64,000 nt of DNA from Sphingomonadales bacterium. Lineage in GTDB: Bacteria > Pseudomonadota > Alphaproteobacteria > Sphingomonadales > Sphingomonadaceae. Position numbers and translations under genes: made by a program. Position 1 is the stretch's first letter. Every line of letters starts with the position of its first letter. The DNA lies in NCBI GenBank assembly GCA_028868535.1, contig JAGWUH010000009.1, positions 1 through 64,000 on the forward strand. Reading direction: 5' to 3'. Of the stretch, positions 10,343 to 20,004 are shown piece by piece. Under the pieces are notes generated by a model that saw nothing but the letters and a program-made list of their open reading frames with translations, was not told where the DNA came from and did no database searches.

Positions 10343-11107
10343 CTAGACCAGCGCGAACAGGCGGCCCGCGATCCACCCCATCGCCACCGAGATCGCCACT
10401 GCCACCAGGCCGTAGAAGAACGCGTAGTGCCGGGCGAAGCGGGCGATCGCACGCTCGATGCCGAGCTTGCGGACCTCGACATGGGCGATCGCCGAGGCGA
10501 CGACGCGGCCGTGGCGGACGGCGAAGGTTTCTGCGGTGTACGTGCCGGTCTGGACGCTGGAGGGCAGGAAGATGCGGGCACGATAAAGCACCTGGCCGGT
10601 CAGCGTCACCCCGGCCTCGTCCTGGCTGTAGAGCTGGTGGCGGCGCATGAGATCGACGAGGCCGCCGGCGAAGCGAGTCTGCGCCGCGGGATCGATCGTG
10701 CCCGAGGGCGAGAGCTGGAGCGAATCGAGCCCGAACTCGTAGATCGCGGCGGTGCGCGGATCGACGATCTGCGCGAGCGGGCGCGAGGAGGCGACCGCGT
10801 AGTAGCTGGGGACCGAGCGGTAGGTGGTGCTGTCGGCGTTGATCCACACCCCGGCGACGCGGCGCTTTTCGCGCAGCACCACCGGCTGGGTCGGCCCCTC
10901 GACGACGACGACGATATCGTAATCGCCGCCGGCGCGGGTGCCGGCGGGATCGAGGATCGCGCCGAACAGCAGCAGCTCGGTGCCGGTGAAGCCCTGCCGC
11001 ACCTCGATCTGGTGCTGCGAGACATCGGGCACCAGGATCGGATCGCGCGCGGCGGTCAGCAGCACCAGCCCCGCGGCCAGCAGCAACAGGCGCGCCAGTG
11101 CCTTCAC
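10343..11107 (-). CDS. TIGR02186-like membrane protein
   Basis: Signal peptide, VSQHQIEVRQGFTGTELLLFGAI, C-terminal TM; GTG start; 4-bp overlap with TSUP gene. Confidence 0.75.
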   Translation of the reverse strand: MKALARLLLLAAGLVLLTAARDPILVPDVSQHQIEVRQGFTGTELLLFGAILDPAGTRAGGDYDIVVVVEGPTQPVVLREKRRVAGVWINADSTTYRSVPSYYAVASSRPLAQIVDPRTAAIYEFGLDSLQLSPSGTIDPAAQTRFAGGLVDLMRRHQLYSQDEAGVTLTGQVLYRARIFLPSSVQTGTYTAETFAVRHGRVVASAIAHVEVRKLGIERAIARFARHYAFFYGLVAVAISVAMGWIAGRLFALV

Positions 11108-12018
11108 AGCAACGTCACCGTGAAGATCTCGTCCGGGCGGTACGTCAGCCCGATCGCCATGCGCAGCGCCACCAGCAGCACGATCACCGCCAGCACCAGC
11201 CGCAGCCGCACCGGGCTGGCGGCCTGTGCGAACTGCGCGCCGATCTGCGCGCCGGAGACCGAGCCGAGCAGCAGCAGCAGCGCGAGCACGATGTCGACCG
11301 CATGCGTGGTCAGCGCGTGCATCATCGTCGTTGCCATCGTCACGAACAGGATCTGGAACAGCGAGGTGCCGACGACGACGTTCGCGCTCATCCCCAGGAT
11401 GTAGAGCATCGCCGGGACCAGCACGAAGCCGCCGCCGATGCCCATCAGCATCGTCAGGATGCCGGTGGCCATGCCCAGCAGCAGCGGCGCCAGCGGCGAG
11501 ATGTAGAGCCCGGAACGGTAGAACCGCCAGCGCAGCGGCAGGTTGGCGACCAGCGGGTGGTGGCGGCGCTTGCGCGGCGGCAGCGGGGCGCCGCCGCGCA
11601 TCGCCCGCAAGGTCCGGATTGATTCGTGCGCCATCAGCCCGCCGATGCCGCCGAGCAGGATCACGTAGAGGAAGTTGATCACCGTATCGATCTGGCCGAG
11701 ATGTTCGAGCAGGCGGAACAGCAGCGAGCCGATGCCGGTGCCGAGCACGCCGCCGGCGACGAGCACGCCGCCCATCTGGTAGTCCACCCCGCCGCGCCGC
11801 GAGTGCGCGAACACGCCGGAAACGCTGGCGCCGGTGACCTGGCTGGCGGCCGAGGCGGCGGCGACGGTGGGCGGGACGCCGTAGAAGATCAGCAGCGGCG
11901 TCGTCAGGAAGCCGCCGCCGACGCCGAACATGCCCGAGAGCAGCCCGGTCAGGCCGCCGAGCAGGACGATGACGAGGCCGTTGACCGAAAGGTTGGCGAT
12001 CGGGAGATAGACGTCCAT
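11104..12018 (-). CDS. Sulfite exporter TauE/SafE (TSUP) family permease
   Basis: GLLSGMFGVGGGFLTTPLLIFYGVPP and second repeat GILTMLMGIGGGFVLVPAMLYI. Confidence 0.9.
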   Translation of the reverse strand: MDVYLPIANLSVNGLVIVLLGGLTGLLSGMFGVGGGFLTTPLLIFYGVPPTVAAASAASQVTGASVSGVFAHSRRGGVDYQMGGVLVAGGVLGTGIGSLLFRLLEHLGQIDTVINFLYVILLGGIGGLMAHESIRTLRAMRGGAPLPPRKRRHHPLVANLPLRWRFYRSGLYISPLAPLLLGMATGILTMLMGIGGGFVLVPAMLYILGMSANVVVGTSLFQILFVTMATTMMHALTTHAVDIVLALLLLLGSVSGAQIGAQFAQAASPVRLRLVLAVIVLLVALRMAIGLTYRPDEIFTVTLL

Positions 12019-12117
12019 GCGGATGGAAGCCTAGGCATTTTCCGGCGCGGTGGGAACACCCGGGACGGCGCCGCGCGGAGGCAAGCGGGGGGTTTTCCAC
12101 CCCGCGGCGGGCATCGA

Positions 12118-13290
12118 TCAGAATCCGGCGGAAATCGTCAGGGCCGGACCGGATGCGGGGGCGGCATTCCCGGCGACGCGGAAGCGCCAATCGATCGCCA
12201 CGCGTGCGGCGGCGGTGCCGGTGGCAACGGCGATCGTGGCGCTGGGGCCGAGATCGAGCCGGGCCGAACCGCGTTGCACCCCGCCCCACGCCCCTGCCCC
12301 GGCCCGCAGCTCACCCCGCGCGGGGGCGCCGGCGACCGCGCGATCGAGCCGCAGCTGGCCATCGGCAAAGCCGGTGGCGGCCGGCCCCGCGACATAGCCG
12401 CCCTGGGCGTAGAATTCCGCCCGGACGCCGGCAGGCAGGGTGACCGGCGCGATCTCGGTGACGGCGAAGGCCGCGGCGCGGGCGCGGGCCGCGCCGCCGG
12501 CAAGGCGATCGACGCGGGCTTCGGCCATCACCCGCAGCGGCAGCGCCGGCAGCGGGCGCAGCGAGAGGCCGGCGGCGACCCCGCGCTCCCCCGAGGCGAG
12601 CGCGGCCGTGGCGCGCAAGTAGGCAGCGGGACGCAGGCGGCCCGCGGCGAGGCGATAGCGCAGCACCGCACCGGCCTGGCTGGCGCCATAGACCGGCAGG
12701 CTGCCGGCGAACCGGGCATCGCCGCCGCTGTCCTGCCGCAGCAACAGCCAACCGTCGGCCGACCAGCGGCGGGTGCGGGCGGCGGTGGCGGGCAGCGGCC
12801 CGTCCCCTGCGGGGACCGGCGGAGCGAGCACCGCCGGCGGCAGCGGCAGATCGGCCACCGCCGCCATCCACAGCAGCGCGTGGGCGACGCGGCGGAGCGG
12901 CGGGAATGCGGCGGGCGGGGAGGTGGCTGGCGTGGCCGGCATGGCGCTGGCGAGCGGCACCGGTGGCGCGATCGCCACCGGCGGCGGCGGCGGCGCGACG
13001 CTGACGACGGGCGATGCCGGTGCGACGCCTGCGGCCGGCAGGCGGATGCCCGGGGCCGGCCGCGCCTTCGGGTGCGATGGCGGGACGGCTGGGGCGCCAG
13101 CCAGCCCCGGTATCGGCTCGACCGCCGAGGCGGCCGGGCCGGCCGCGATGCGGGCCGGCGCCGCCCGCGCGAGCAGCGGCCGCGCCAGCGGTTCCCAGGT
13201 GGCAACGCGCAGGCCGACCCAGCCGCCGAGCATCAGCGCCAGTGCCAGCAGCGGCTGGCCACGGCGGCGGGTGGCGGGTGGCGCGGTCAT
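12118..13290 (-). CDS. Hypothetical exported, Ala/Pro-rich protein, putative outer-membrane barrel-like C terminus
   Basis: N-terminal TM; alternating C-terminal strands ending in Phe (GPALTISAGF); overlaps GT2 gene stop. Confidence 0.55.
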   Translation of the reverse strand: MTAPPATRRRGQPLLALALMLGGWVGLRVATWEPLARPLLARAAPARIAAGPAASAVEPIPGLAGAPAVPPSHPKARPAPGIRLPAAGVAPASPVVSVAPPPPPVAIAPPVPLASAMPATPATSPPAAFPPLRRVAHALLWMAAVADLPLPPAVLAPPVPAGDGPLPATAARTRRWSADGWLLLRQDSGGDARFAGSLPVYGASQAGAVLRYRLAAGRLRPAAYLRATAALASGERGVAAGLSLRPLPALPLRVMAEARVDRLAGGAARARAAAFAVTEIAPVTLPAGVRAEFYAQGGYVAGPAATGFADGQLRLDRAVAGAPARGELRAGAGAWGGVQRGSARLDLGPSATIAVATGTAAARVAIDWRFRVAGNAAPASGPALTISAGF

Positions 13291-14873
13291 GCGGTCGCCG
13301 CGGCGGGGACGGCGGCGGGCGCGCCATCCGGGACGATCCCATCACGGGCCAGCCCCGCGACGTGCTGCCGGTGGGCGGTCTTGTCCCAGCGCACCGGCAC
13401 GCCGGCCAGCGACAGCAGGTAGGCCGACAGCGCCCGGCGGCCCGACAGGATCAGGATCACGTTGCCGACGGGGATGCGCAGCAGCGCGCGCAAACCTTCA
13501 TCCCAGCCGTATTCACGGGCGGTGAAGGCGGCGCGCAGGGTGCCGCGCCAGACCAGGTTGGCCATGCCGAACGCCAGCATCCCCGCCAGCACGCCGGCCT
13601 GCGGCGGCGCCGGCAGGTCGATCGCGGCATGGAGCAGCAGGCGAACGAGGTTCACCACCAGCAGCAGATAGCCGCCCGCGATCACCAGCGCCGCCATCGG
13701 TCCGCGCCGGTCCCGCAGCGCCATCCACACGTCGACGGCACGCGGCGCCCAGCCGAGCCGGTCCCAGCCCTGCAGCGCAATGCCGTGGATCCAGCGCGAC
13801 TTCTGGCGGACCGCCGGGCCGAGTTCGTCCGGGAACAGCGAGCGGGTGGCGACGAGCGTGCCGTCGCGATCCCGCAGGCGGAGGAACCGGCCGCGGCCGC
13901 CGAGCCGGGCGACCAGCAAGCCGAGCTCGTAATCCTCGGTCAGGGCCTCGGCCGCGAAGGGGCCGCCGGACTTGCCCCGCGCGCGGCGTCGCGCGGCCAG
14001 CCGGTCGAGCATGTCGCGGGCCAGGCCGCAGCCGACGCCGGCCACGGGCAGCGCCGCGCCCAGCGCATCGCGCACGACCATGACCTCGGCGTGTGATTCG
14101 GCGAATTCGTCGCAGTAGTGGCCCGAGACCCAGTGCGCGCCGGGCGCCGGCTCAGGACGCACCGGCAACTGGACGAAATCGCAACCGGCGAGTGCCCGGT
14201 CGATCGCCGGGAGCGCCTGGGGGTGAACCATGTCCTCGGCATCGTGGAACACCACGGCGCGGAAGCGTTCGCCCAAGCGGGCCTCGTCCGCGCGCAGCGC
14301 TTCGTCCAGCCGGTTGAGGCAATCGGCCTTGGTGGTGGGGCCGGCGCGATCGGTGACGACCAGGCGCACCCGCGGATCGGCGCCGGCAGCGGCCATCGCC
14401 GTGGCCAGGGTGGGGCTATCGTTGCGGTAGCAGCCGATATAGAGCCGCATTTCCGGCTGCGGCCAGGCGCGGAGCAGATAGGCGATGGTGGTGCCGAGGA
14501 CGTCCGATTCGCACCAGGCGGGGATGAACACCGCGATGCGGCCCGAGAGGCGCGATGCCGGCGGCTCCCGCAGGCGCGGGGTGCGGGCGCGGCCGGCGAG
14601 GCGCAAGCCGGCCCAGACCAGATCGATCCAAAGTTCATCCAGCGCGGCGAGGATGAACCAGAACAGCGTGAACAGCAGCAGTTCGCGCGAGAGCACGTCC
14701 GCGCCCCAGGCGATGCTTGCCAGCATGGACTGGTCCACCCGAATCAAGGCCGCCCCCGATTGCCGATCCCCGGACAAATACGTAACCGGCGGCCGGGCGG
14801 GCAGCAATTGTTTTCCGCGGCTTAGGAGGAAGTTCGGGTGAATCGCGGGAAGTCGGGGCGGGATGGCGGGCAC
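13287..14873 (-). CDS. Membrane glycosyltransferase family 2, NfrB-like
   Basis: FIPAWCESDVLGTTIAYLLRAWP, FHDAEDMVHPQAL, QLPVRP, ALTEDYELGLLVARLG, RQKSRWIHGIALQGWDRLGW, C-terminal TM helices; start could be internal MLASIAWGAD. Confidence 0.8.
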   Translation of the reverse strand: MPAIPPRLPAIHPNFLLSRGKQLLPARPPVTYLSGDRQSGAALIRVDQSMLASIAWGADVLSRELLLFTLFWFILAALDELWIDLVWAGLRLAGRARTPRLREPPASRLSGRIAVFIPAWCESDVLGTTIAYLLRAWPQPEMRLYIGCYRNDSPTLATAMAAAGADPRVRLVVTDRAGPTTKADCLNRLDEALRADEARLGERFRAVVFHDAEDMVHPQALPAIDRALAGCDFVQLPVRPEPAPGAHWVSGHYCDEFAESHAEVMVVRDALGAALPVAGVGCGLARDMLDRLAARRRARGKSGGPFAAEALTEDYELGLLVARLGGRGRFLRLRDRDGTLVATRSLFPDELGPAVRQKSRWIHGIALQGWDRLGWAPRAVDVWMALRDRRGPMAALVIAGGYLLLVVNLVRLLLHAAIDLPAPPQAGVLAGMLAFGMANLVWRGTLRAAFTAREYGWDEGLRALLRIPVGNVILILSGRRALSAYLLSLAGVPVRWDKTAHRQHVAGLARDGIVPDGAPAAVPAAATA

Positions 14874-16037
14874 AGGGCCTGGGCGGCGTCGCTGGTGGCC
14901 GGGTTCGCCCGGTCCATGCGGGGCGACGCCGGCGCCGGGCTGCTGCTGGTCGCGGTGGCGGCGGTGGCGATGGCCGCCGCGAATTCACCCTGGGCGCATG
15001 GCTGGCACGCGCTGTGGCACGATCCGCTGCCGTGGACGCCGGTCGCCGCGCTGCCGACCGCGGCGCACTGGATCGAGGACGCGCTGATGGCGGTGTTCTT
15101 CCTGGCCGTGGGACTGGAGATCAAGCGCGAGGCCCTGGCCGGGGAGCTTGCCGATCCCCGCCGGCGGCGGCTGCCGGTGCTGGCGGCGGCGCTGGGCATG
15201 GCCATGCCGGCGCTCGTCTACCTGGCGCTGGCCGGGTCCACGCCGGGACTGGCGCGCGGTTGGGCGATCCCTGCCGCGACCGACATCGCCTTCGCGCTGG
15301 GGGTGCTGGGGCTGGTGGGCCGGCGACTGCCGCCGTCGCTGCGGCTGTTCCTGCTGGGGGTGGCGGTGGTCGACGATCTCGGCGCGGTGGCGATCATCGC
15401 GCTGTTCTACGGGGGGCCGCCGCAGGCGCCGTGGCTGGTGGCGGCCGCGCTGGTGCTGGCGGGGCTGGTCTGGCTGAACCGGCGGGGCTGCCTGCGCCCC
15501 TGGCCCTACCTGCTGGGCGCGGGCGCGCTGTGGCTGTGCGTGCTGCATTCGGGCATTCACGCCACCGTCGCCGGCGTGCTCGCCGCGCTGACCGTGCCGC
15601 TGCGGACCGGCGGCGGCGAGGCACCGTTGCTGCGGATCGAGCACGCGCTGGTGCCGTGGTGCAGCTACCTGATCGTGCCGCTGTTCGGGCTGGCAAGTGC
15701 CGGGGTGCCGCTGGCGGCGGCAAGCGGCGGGATCCTGCCCTGGGCGGTGGCGGCCGGGCTGGTGCTGGGCAAGCCCGCGGGCGTGCTCGGCGCGGTGTGG
15801 CTGGCCGGGCGCACCGGGCTGGCGCCGCGCCCGGCGGGCGCGGGCTGGGCGGCGCTGTGGGGCGTGAGCCTGCTGGCGGGGATCGGCTTCACGATGAGCC
15901 TGTTCATCGCCGCGCTGGCGTTCCCCGATGCGCCCGCGCAGGCCGAGGCGGCGCGGCTGGGCATTCTCGGCGGCTCGCTGGTTTCGGCGCTGGCGGGGTT
16001 CGTGGTGCTCAGGCTGGCGGCGCGGCGCTCACCATGA
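14838..16037 (+). CDS. nhaA: Na+/H+ antiporter NhaA
   Basis: EDALMAVFFLAVGLEIKREALAGEL, AIPAATDIAFALGVLGLVGRRLPPSLRLFLLGVAVVDDLGAVAIIALFY. Confidence 0.95.
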   Translation: MNRGKSGRDGGHRAWAASLVAGFARSMRGDAGAGLLLVAVAAVAMAAANSPWAHGWHALWHDPLPWTPVAALPTAAHWIEDALMAVFFLAVGLEIKREALAGELADPRRRRLPVLAAALGMAMPALVYLALAGSTPGLARGWAIPAATDIAFALGVLGLVGRRLPPSLRLFLLGVAVVDDLGAVAIIALFYGGPPQAPWLVAAALVLAGLVWLNRRGCLRPWPYLLGAGALWLCVLHSGIHATVAGVLAALTVPLRTGGGEAPLLRIEHALVPWCSYLIVPLFGLASAGVPLAAASGGILPWAVAAGLVLGKPAGVLGAVWLAGRTGLAPRPAGAGWAALWGVSLLAGIGFTMSLFIAALAFPDAPAQAEAARLGILGGSLVSALAGFVVLRLAARRSP

Positions 16038-16460
16038 GCCGGTGTTGGGCATCGACAGCCAGGGTTCCGCCGGTTCGAGCGCGCCGTCCTGGAGCAACTC
16101 GACCGAGATGCCGTCGGGCGTCTTGACGAAGGCCATGTGGCCATCGCGCGGCGGGCGGTGGATCGTGTGCCCGGCCGCCATCAGCGCCGCGCAGGTCTCG
16201 TAGATGTTGTCGACCCGGTAGGCGAGGTGGCCGAAATTGCGGCCGCCGTCATAACGTTCGCCGGGCTCGCCCTCGGGCGGCCAGTTGTAGGTCAGCTCGA
16301 CCTGGGCGTCCTCCTGCCCCGGCGGGGCGAGGAAGATCAGCGTGAAGCGGCCCTGCGCGCTGTCGAGGCGGCGCACTTCGCGCAGGCCGATCAGCGCGAA
16401 GAACGCGATCGTCGCATCCGGGTCGGTGACGCGGATCATGGTGTGGAGGTATCGGGTCAC
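16029..16460 (-). CDS. Lactoylglutathione lyase-like VOC protein
   Basis: YLHTMIRVTDPDATIAFFALIGLREVRR, NFGHLAYRVDNIYETC, DGISVELLQ; GTG start. Confidence 0.85.
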   Translation of the reverse strand: MTRYLHTMIRVTDPDATIAFFALIGLREVRRLDSAQGRFTLIFLAPPGQEDAQVELTYNWPPEGEPGERYDGGRNFGHLAYRVDNIYETCAALMAAGHTIHRPPRDGHMAFVKTPDGISVELLQDGALEPAEPWLSMPNTGSW

Positions 16461-16613
16461 GGCAGGGGGGCTCCGGCAGGGGGAAGCGCGAGCTTGGCCG
16501 GGCGCGGCGGCCCGCGCAAGCGGGAAACGGACCGGAAACGGGACAGTCGCGCCGGTTCGCAGCCGCAGCATCGCCTTGACCGCGCGGCGGTCGAAACGTA
16601 CCTTTGCGGCCCC

Positions 16614-17411
16614 ATGCTGTCCGCGATCCGCAAGCTGCTGAGGCCCCCCGGCCCTGCGCCAGAGGCGCGGGTGCCCGATGGCGAGCGCGTCTATGCGATC
16701 GGCGACATCCACGGCCGCAGCGACCTGCTCGAGGCGCTGGTCGAGGCGATCGAGCGCGATCATGCGGCGCGGGGACCGGCGAAATCGACGGTGGTGCTGC
16801 TGGGCGACCTGATCGATCGCGGGCCGGACAGCTTCGGCGTGCTGCTGTGGGCGCGCGAGTGGCAGAAGCTGCGGCCGGTGCGCATCCTGATGGGCAACCA
16901 CGAGGAGATGCTGCTCGGCGCGATGGAGAAGCTCGACGTGCTCAAGCAGTTCGTGCGCTTCGGCGGGCGCGAGACGCTGCTCAGCTTCGGGCTGGACGAG
17001 GAACTCTACGAGACCGCGGAATGGGAAGTGCTGCACGCGATGGCGATCGCCGCCACGCCGCAATCGCTGCTCGAGTTCATCCGCACGTTCGAGGACCGGG
17101 TGCAGATCGGCGACTACCTGTTCGTCCACGCCGGCATCGCCCCGGGGGTGCCGATCGACGAGCAGAAGCGCAGCGACCTGCGCTGGATCCGCGAGCCGTT
17201 CCTGAGCGACGAGAACTGGCACGGGGCAATGGTGGTCCACGGCCACAGCATCACCGGCCACGCCGACGTCCGCGCCAACCGCATCGGCATCGACACCGGC
17301 GCCTATGCCTCGGACGTGCTGACCGCGATCGGGCTGGAAGGGACCGAGCGCTGGCTGATCGAGGCGCGCGGCACCCGGCAGGCGGTGGTGACCGAGACGC
17401 TGGCGGCCTGA
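16614..17411 (+). CDS. Serine/threonine-type metallophosphoesterase
   Basis: YAIGDIHGRSDLL, LLGDLIDRGPDS, MGNHEEM, VHGHS. Confidence 0.9.
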   Translation: MLSAIRKLLRPPGPAPEARVPDGERVYAIGDIHGRSDLLEALVEAIERDHAARGPAKSTVVLLGDLIDRGPDSFGVLLWAREWQKLRPVRILMGNHEEMLLGAMEKLDVLKQFVRFGGRETLLSFGLDEELYETAEWEVLHAMAIAATPQSLLEFIRTFEDRVQIGDYLFVHAGIAPGVPIDEQKRSDLRWIREPFLSDENWHGAMVVHGHSITGHADVRANRIGIDTGAYASDVLTAIGLEGTERWLIEARGTRQAVVTETLAA

Positions 17412-17487
17412 AGACGGCGCGGCGGGCAGTGTCCGGATTTGAGCACCGGCCTTGGTGCGCGCTGGTGCGTCCGGGTGAAGCCGGGGG

Positions 17488-17591
17488 GCGTGACTTGCGA
17501 GCACCGGAGCGGAGCGTACTGATCGTACGTGAGCACCGGAGCGCAGCAAGGCGCGTCCCGCAGGCCCGCATTGGGTGCATCAGCGCGCATC
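17488..17591. repeat. Dispersed intergenic element, copy 2
   Basis: gtgacttgcgagcaccggagcggagcGTACtgatcGTACgtgagcaccggagcgcagcaaggcg, homologous to 8466-8563. Confidence 0.75.
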
Positions 17592-17595
17592 AAGG

Positions 17596-18000
17596 TGCCA
17601 GGGGGCCTGTAAGCCGGGTTCTGTGATCCGGACGGTATCCCACGAGAGACCGTATCCGGAACGGCAGCCATTCCTCTCGGCGGCATGTTGCCATGCCGCT
17701 CCAGCGACCAACCCGGGCGACTGGGCTGAAACGGCCCTGCTGTTGCCAGCGTGTCCCCCCTATTCGGTCTTGCTCCGGGTGGGGTTTGCCATGCCGCTTC
17801 CGTTGCCGGTCGCGCGGTGCGCTCTTGCCGCACCCTTTCACCCTTGCCTGCCCCGAAAGGCGTCGGCGGTCTGCTCTCTGTGGCACTTTCCCTATGCCCG
17901 CTTGCGCGGACACGGCGGGCGTTACCCGCCACCCTCGTTTCATGGAGCCCGGACTTTCCTCGACGTGCAAGCACGGCGCGGCTGCCCGGCCCCCTGGCAG
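17596..18000 (-). ncRNA. rnpB: RNase P RNA (bacterial type A)
   Basis: Minus strand carries gaggaaagtccgggctccat near the 5' end and acagaacccggcttacagg near the 3' end; terminal P1 pairing ccagggggcc/ggccccctgg (17598-17607 with 17988-17997). Confidence 0.95.
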
Positions 18001-18052
18001 GGCCGCGTTAGCAGCGGGTCAGCGCCGGGGCAATGCCGTTGCCGGTCGCCCC

Positions 18053-18796
18053 CTACCAGTCTCCCTCATCGGCCCGGTCGCCTTCGTCGGCAAGGCCGTT
18101 GCGGCTGGCCATGTCGCGCGCCAGCAGCAGCTCGAACAGCAGCGCGCCGAGCTCGCCGTCGACCTCGCCGCGGATGCGGCGCGGGCGCCAGCGGCGTTCG
18201 AACGCGGTGACGGCGGCGCGGCCATCGGTGATGTCGTAGCCGAAGCGTTCGAGCGCCAGGTAGAACTGGCCGGGGTTCTCGTGCAGCAGGCGGATGCGCG
18301 GGCGCGGCGTCTTCAGCGCCAGGCCGATCTGCGCCAGCATGTCCCAGTCGAACAGCTCGCCCGGGTCCTGCTTGCGCGCCGGGGCGATGTCGGAATGGCC
18401 GACGACGTTGGCGGGATCGATGCCGTGGCGGCGGACGATGCTGGCGAGCAGCGGGCACAGCGACGACATCTGCGCGTCGGTGAACGGGCGATAGCCGAAT
18501 TCGTGGCCGGGGTTGACCAGCTCGATGCCGATGCTGGCCGAGTTCACGTCGGTGATCCCGCGCCAGTACGACCTGCCGGCGTGCCAGGCGCGCTTGTCCT
18601 CGGGGACGAGGCGGGTGACGGTGCCGTCCTCGTCGATCAGGTAGTGCGCCGAGACTTCGGCGGCGGGATCGGTGAGCCGGGCGAGCGCGGCTGCGGCGCT
18701 CTCCATGCCGGTGTAGTGGAGCACCGCCATCGACACCGGCAGCGCGCGTTCGTTCCAGTTGGGAGATGGCACCTCGCGGTGGACCAGTTCCTGCAT
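18053..18796 (-). CDS. N-acetylmuramoyl-L-alanine amidase (AmiD/AmpD-like)
   Basis: VLHYTGMESAAAAL, VSAHYLIDEDGTVTRLVPEDKRAWHAGRSYW, VVGHSDIAPARKQDPGELFDW. Confidence 0.92.
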   Translation of the reverse strand: MQELVHREVPSPNWNERALPVSMAVLHYTGMESAAAALARLTDPAAEVSAHYLIDEDGTVTRLVPEDKRAWHAGRSYWRGITDVNSASIGIELVNPGHEFGYRPFTDAQMSSLCPLLASIVRRHGIDPANVVGHSDIAPARKQDPGELFDWDMLAQIGLALKTPRPRIRLLHENPGQFYLALERFGYDITDGRAAVTAFERRWRPRRIRGEVDGELGALLFELLLARDMASRNGLADEGDRADEGDW

Positions 18797-18825
18797 CGGC
18801 CCTGTCCCTCCGGCGGTGACGCGAC

Positions 18826-19524
18826 TCAGCCGACCGGCAGCATGGCGCCGAGGACCAGCGCGTCCTCGGAGCGGGCGAACTGGACCTGGCCGCCGAGCGC
18901 GGCGGCGAGCTGGCAGAGCATCGCCGCCGGGGCGGTGCGGCTGGCGAGTTCGCTGGCGGGCAGCTCCCCCGCGAGGGCCCGGCCGATCGCCTCGTCGAAG
19001 GCGATGCGCGGGCCGTGCGCGCGGACGACCAGTTCGCTGTGACCGGCGCGCGATTCGCAGGCAACGTCGATGGTGCCGCCGCGCACCAGGGCCTCGATCG
19101 CGATCAGCGAGAAATTGAGCAGGATCTTGACCATCGGCTTGGGCAGCGTCTCGCTGGTGAACTGCCAGTTGACGGTGGTGCGCCCCTGCGGGCCGACCAG
19201 TGCCTCGACCAGCGTGCGCGGTTCCGCCACCGGCACCGCATCCCCGAAGCCGCCGGCCGCGCCGAACGCGAGGCGGAAGAACTTGAGCTTGTCGGCCGAG
19301 GCGCGGGCGCTGGCTTCGAGCAGCTCGAAGCAGCGCTGGCGCATCTCCGGGTCCTTCTCGTCGGCCAGCAGCTCGAGGCCGTTGGACAGCGCGCCGACCG
19401 GCGAGAGCATGTCGTGGCACAGACGCGAGCACAGCTGCGCGGCGATGTCGAGCGCGGCCAGGGACGAAGGGGACGGCTGGCGATTCGGGGTCTCGGCTTT
19501 CGCGGTGCTGGACAAGCTGGGCAT
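18826..19524 (-). CDS. chpT: Histidine phosphotransferase ChpT-like
   Basis: LCSRLCHDMLSPVGALSNGLELLADE and degenerate HATPase-like C terminus. Confidence 0.85.
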   Translation of the reverse strand: MPSLSSTAKAETPNRQPSPSSLAALDIAAQLCSRLCHDMLSPVGALSNGLELLADEKDPEMRQRCFELLEASARASADKLKFFRLAFGAAGGFGDAVPVAEPRTLVEALVGPQGRTTVNWQFTSETLPKPMVKILLNFSLIAIEALVRGGTIDVACESRAGHSELVVRAHGPRIAFDEAIGRALAGELPASELASRTAPAAMLCQLAAALGGQVQFARSEDALVLGAMLPVG

Positions 19525-19572
19525 CCTGTAATGGGCGGGCGTCTGGCGGCGGCGCGGTGTCGCGCTTCCCCC

Positions 19573-19995
19573 TTAACCTTCAACGAGTCGCGTGGGAAGC
19601 ACGGTAAAGCCCTCAGGCGTGTCGCGGAACCAGCCGATCGCGTTTTCGGTGACGATCGCCCAGACGCGGCCGTCGCCGCCGGCATGTTCGCAATCGGTGG
19701 CCGATGGCAGCGGGTGGCCGGTGGGGTGCGAGTGCCAGTAGCCAAGCACCGAAGGGCCACCGGCGCGCGCGGCGCGGTGCGCGGCGATGAGCGCGGCGGG
19801 ATCGAGCTCGAAGTGGCGCAAGGGGTCGGGGGCGACGTTGGCGCAGGGGATGGCGGCAACGATCGCCTCGCCGGCGCCGCTCCCCTCCCCCGCCCGACCA
19901 AGCAGCAGCCCGCAAGCCTCCGCCGGTTGCGCGCGTGCGGCTTCGCGGTGGAGTGTGGCAATCGTGCCACTTGTCACGGTGAGAACGGTTCCCAT
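19573..19995 (-). CDS. JAMM/MPN (Mov34/PAD-1) metalloprotease domain protein
   Basis: AEACGLLLG, VLGYWHSHPTGHPLPSATDCEHA (JAMM HxH-x(n)-D motif). Confidence 0.85.
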   Translation of the reverse strand: MGTVLTVTSGTIATLHREAARAQPAEACGLLLGRAGEGSGAGEAIVAAIPCANVAPDPLRHFELDPAALIAAHRAARAGGPSVLGYWHSHPTGHPLPSATDCEHAGGDGRVWAIVTENAIGWFRDTPEGFTVLPTRLVEG

Positions 19996-20004
19996 CTGCC
20001 ATGC

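Noticed and set aside
17303-17974. 223-aa ORF and other ORFs over rnpB
   Set aside because: Region is RNase P RNA by conserved sequence and P1 pairing
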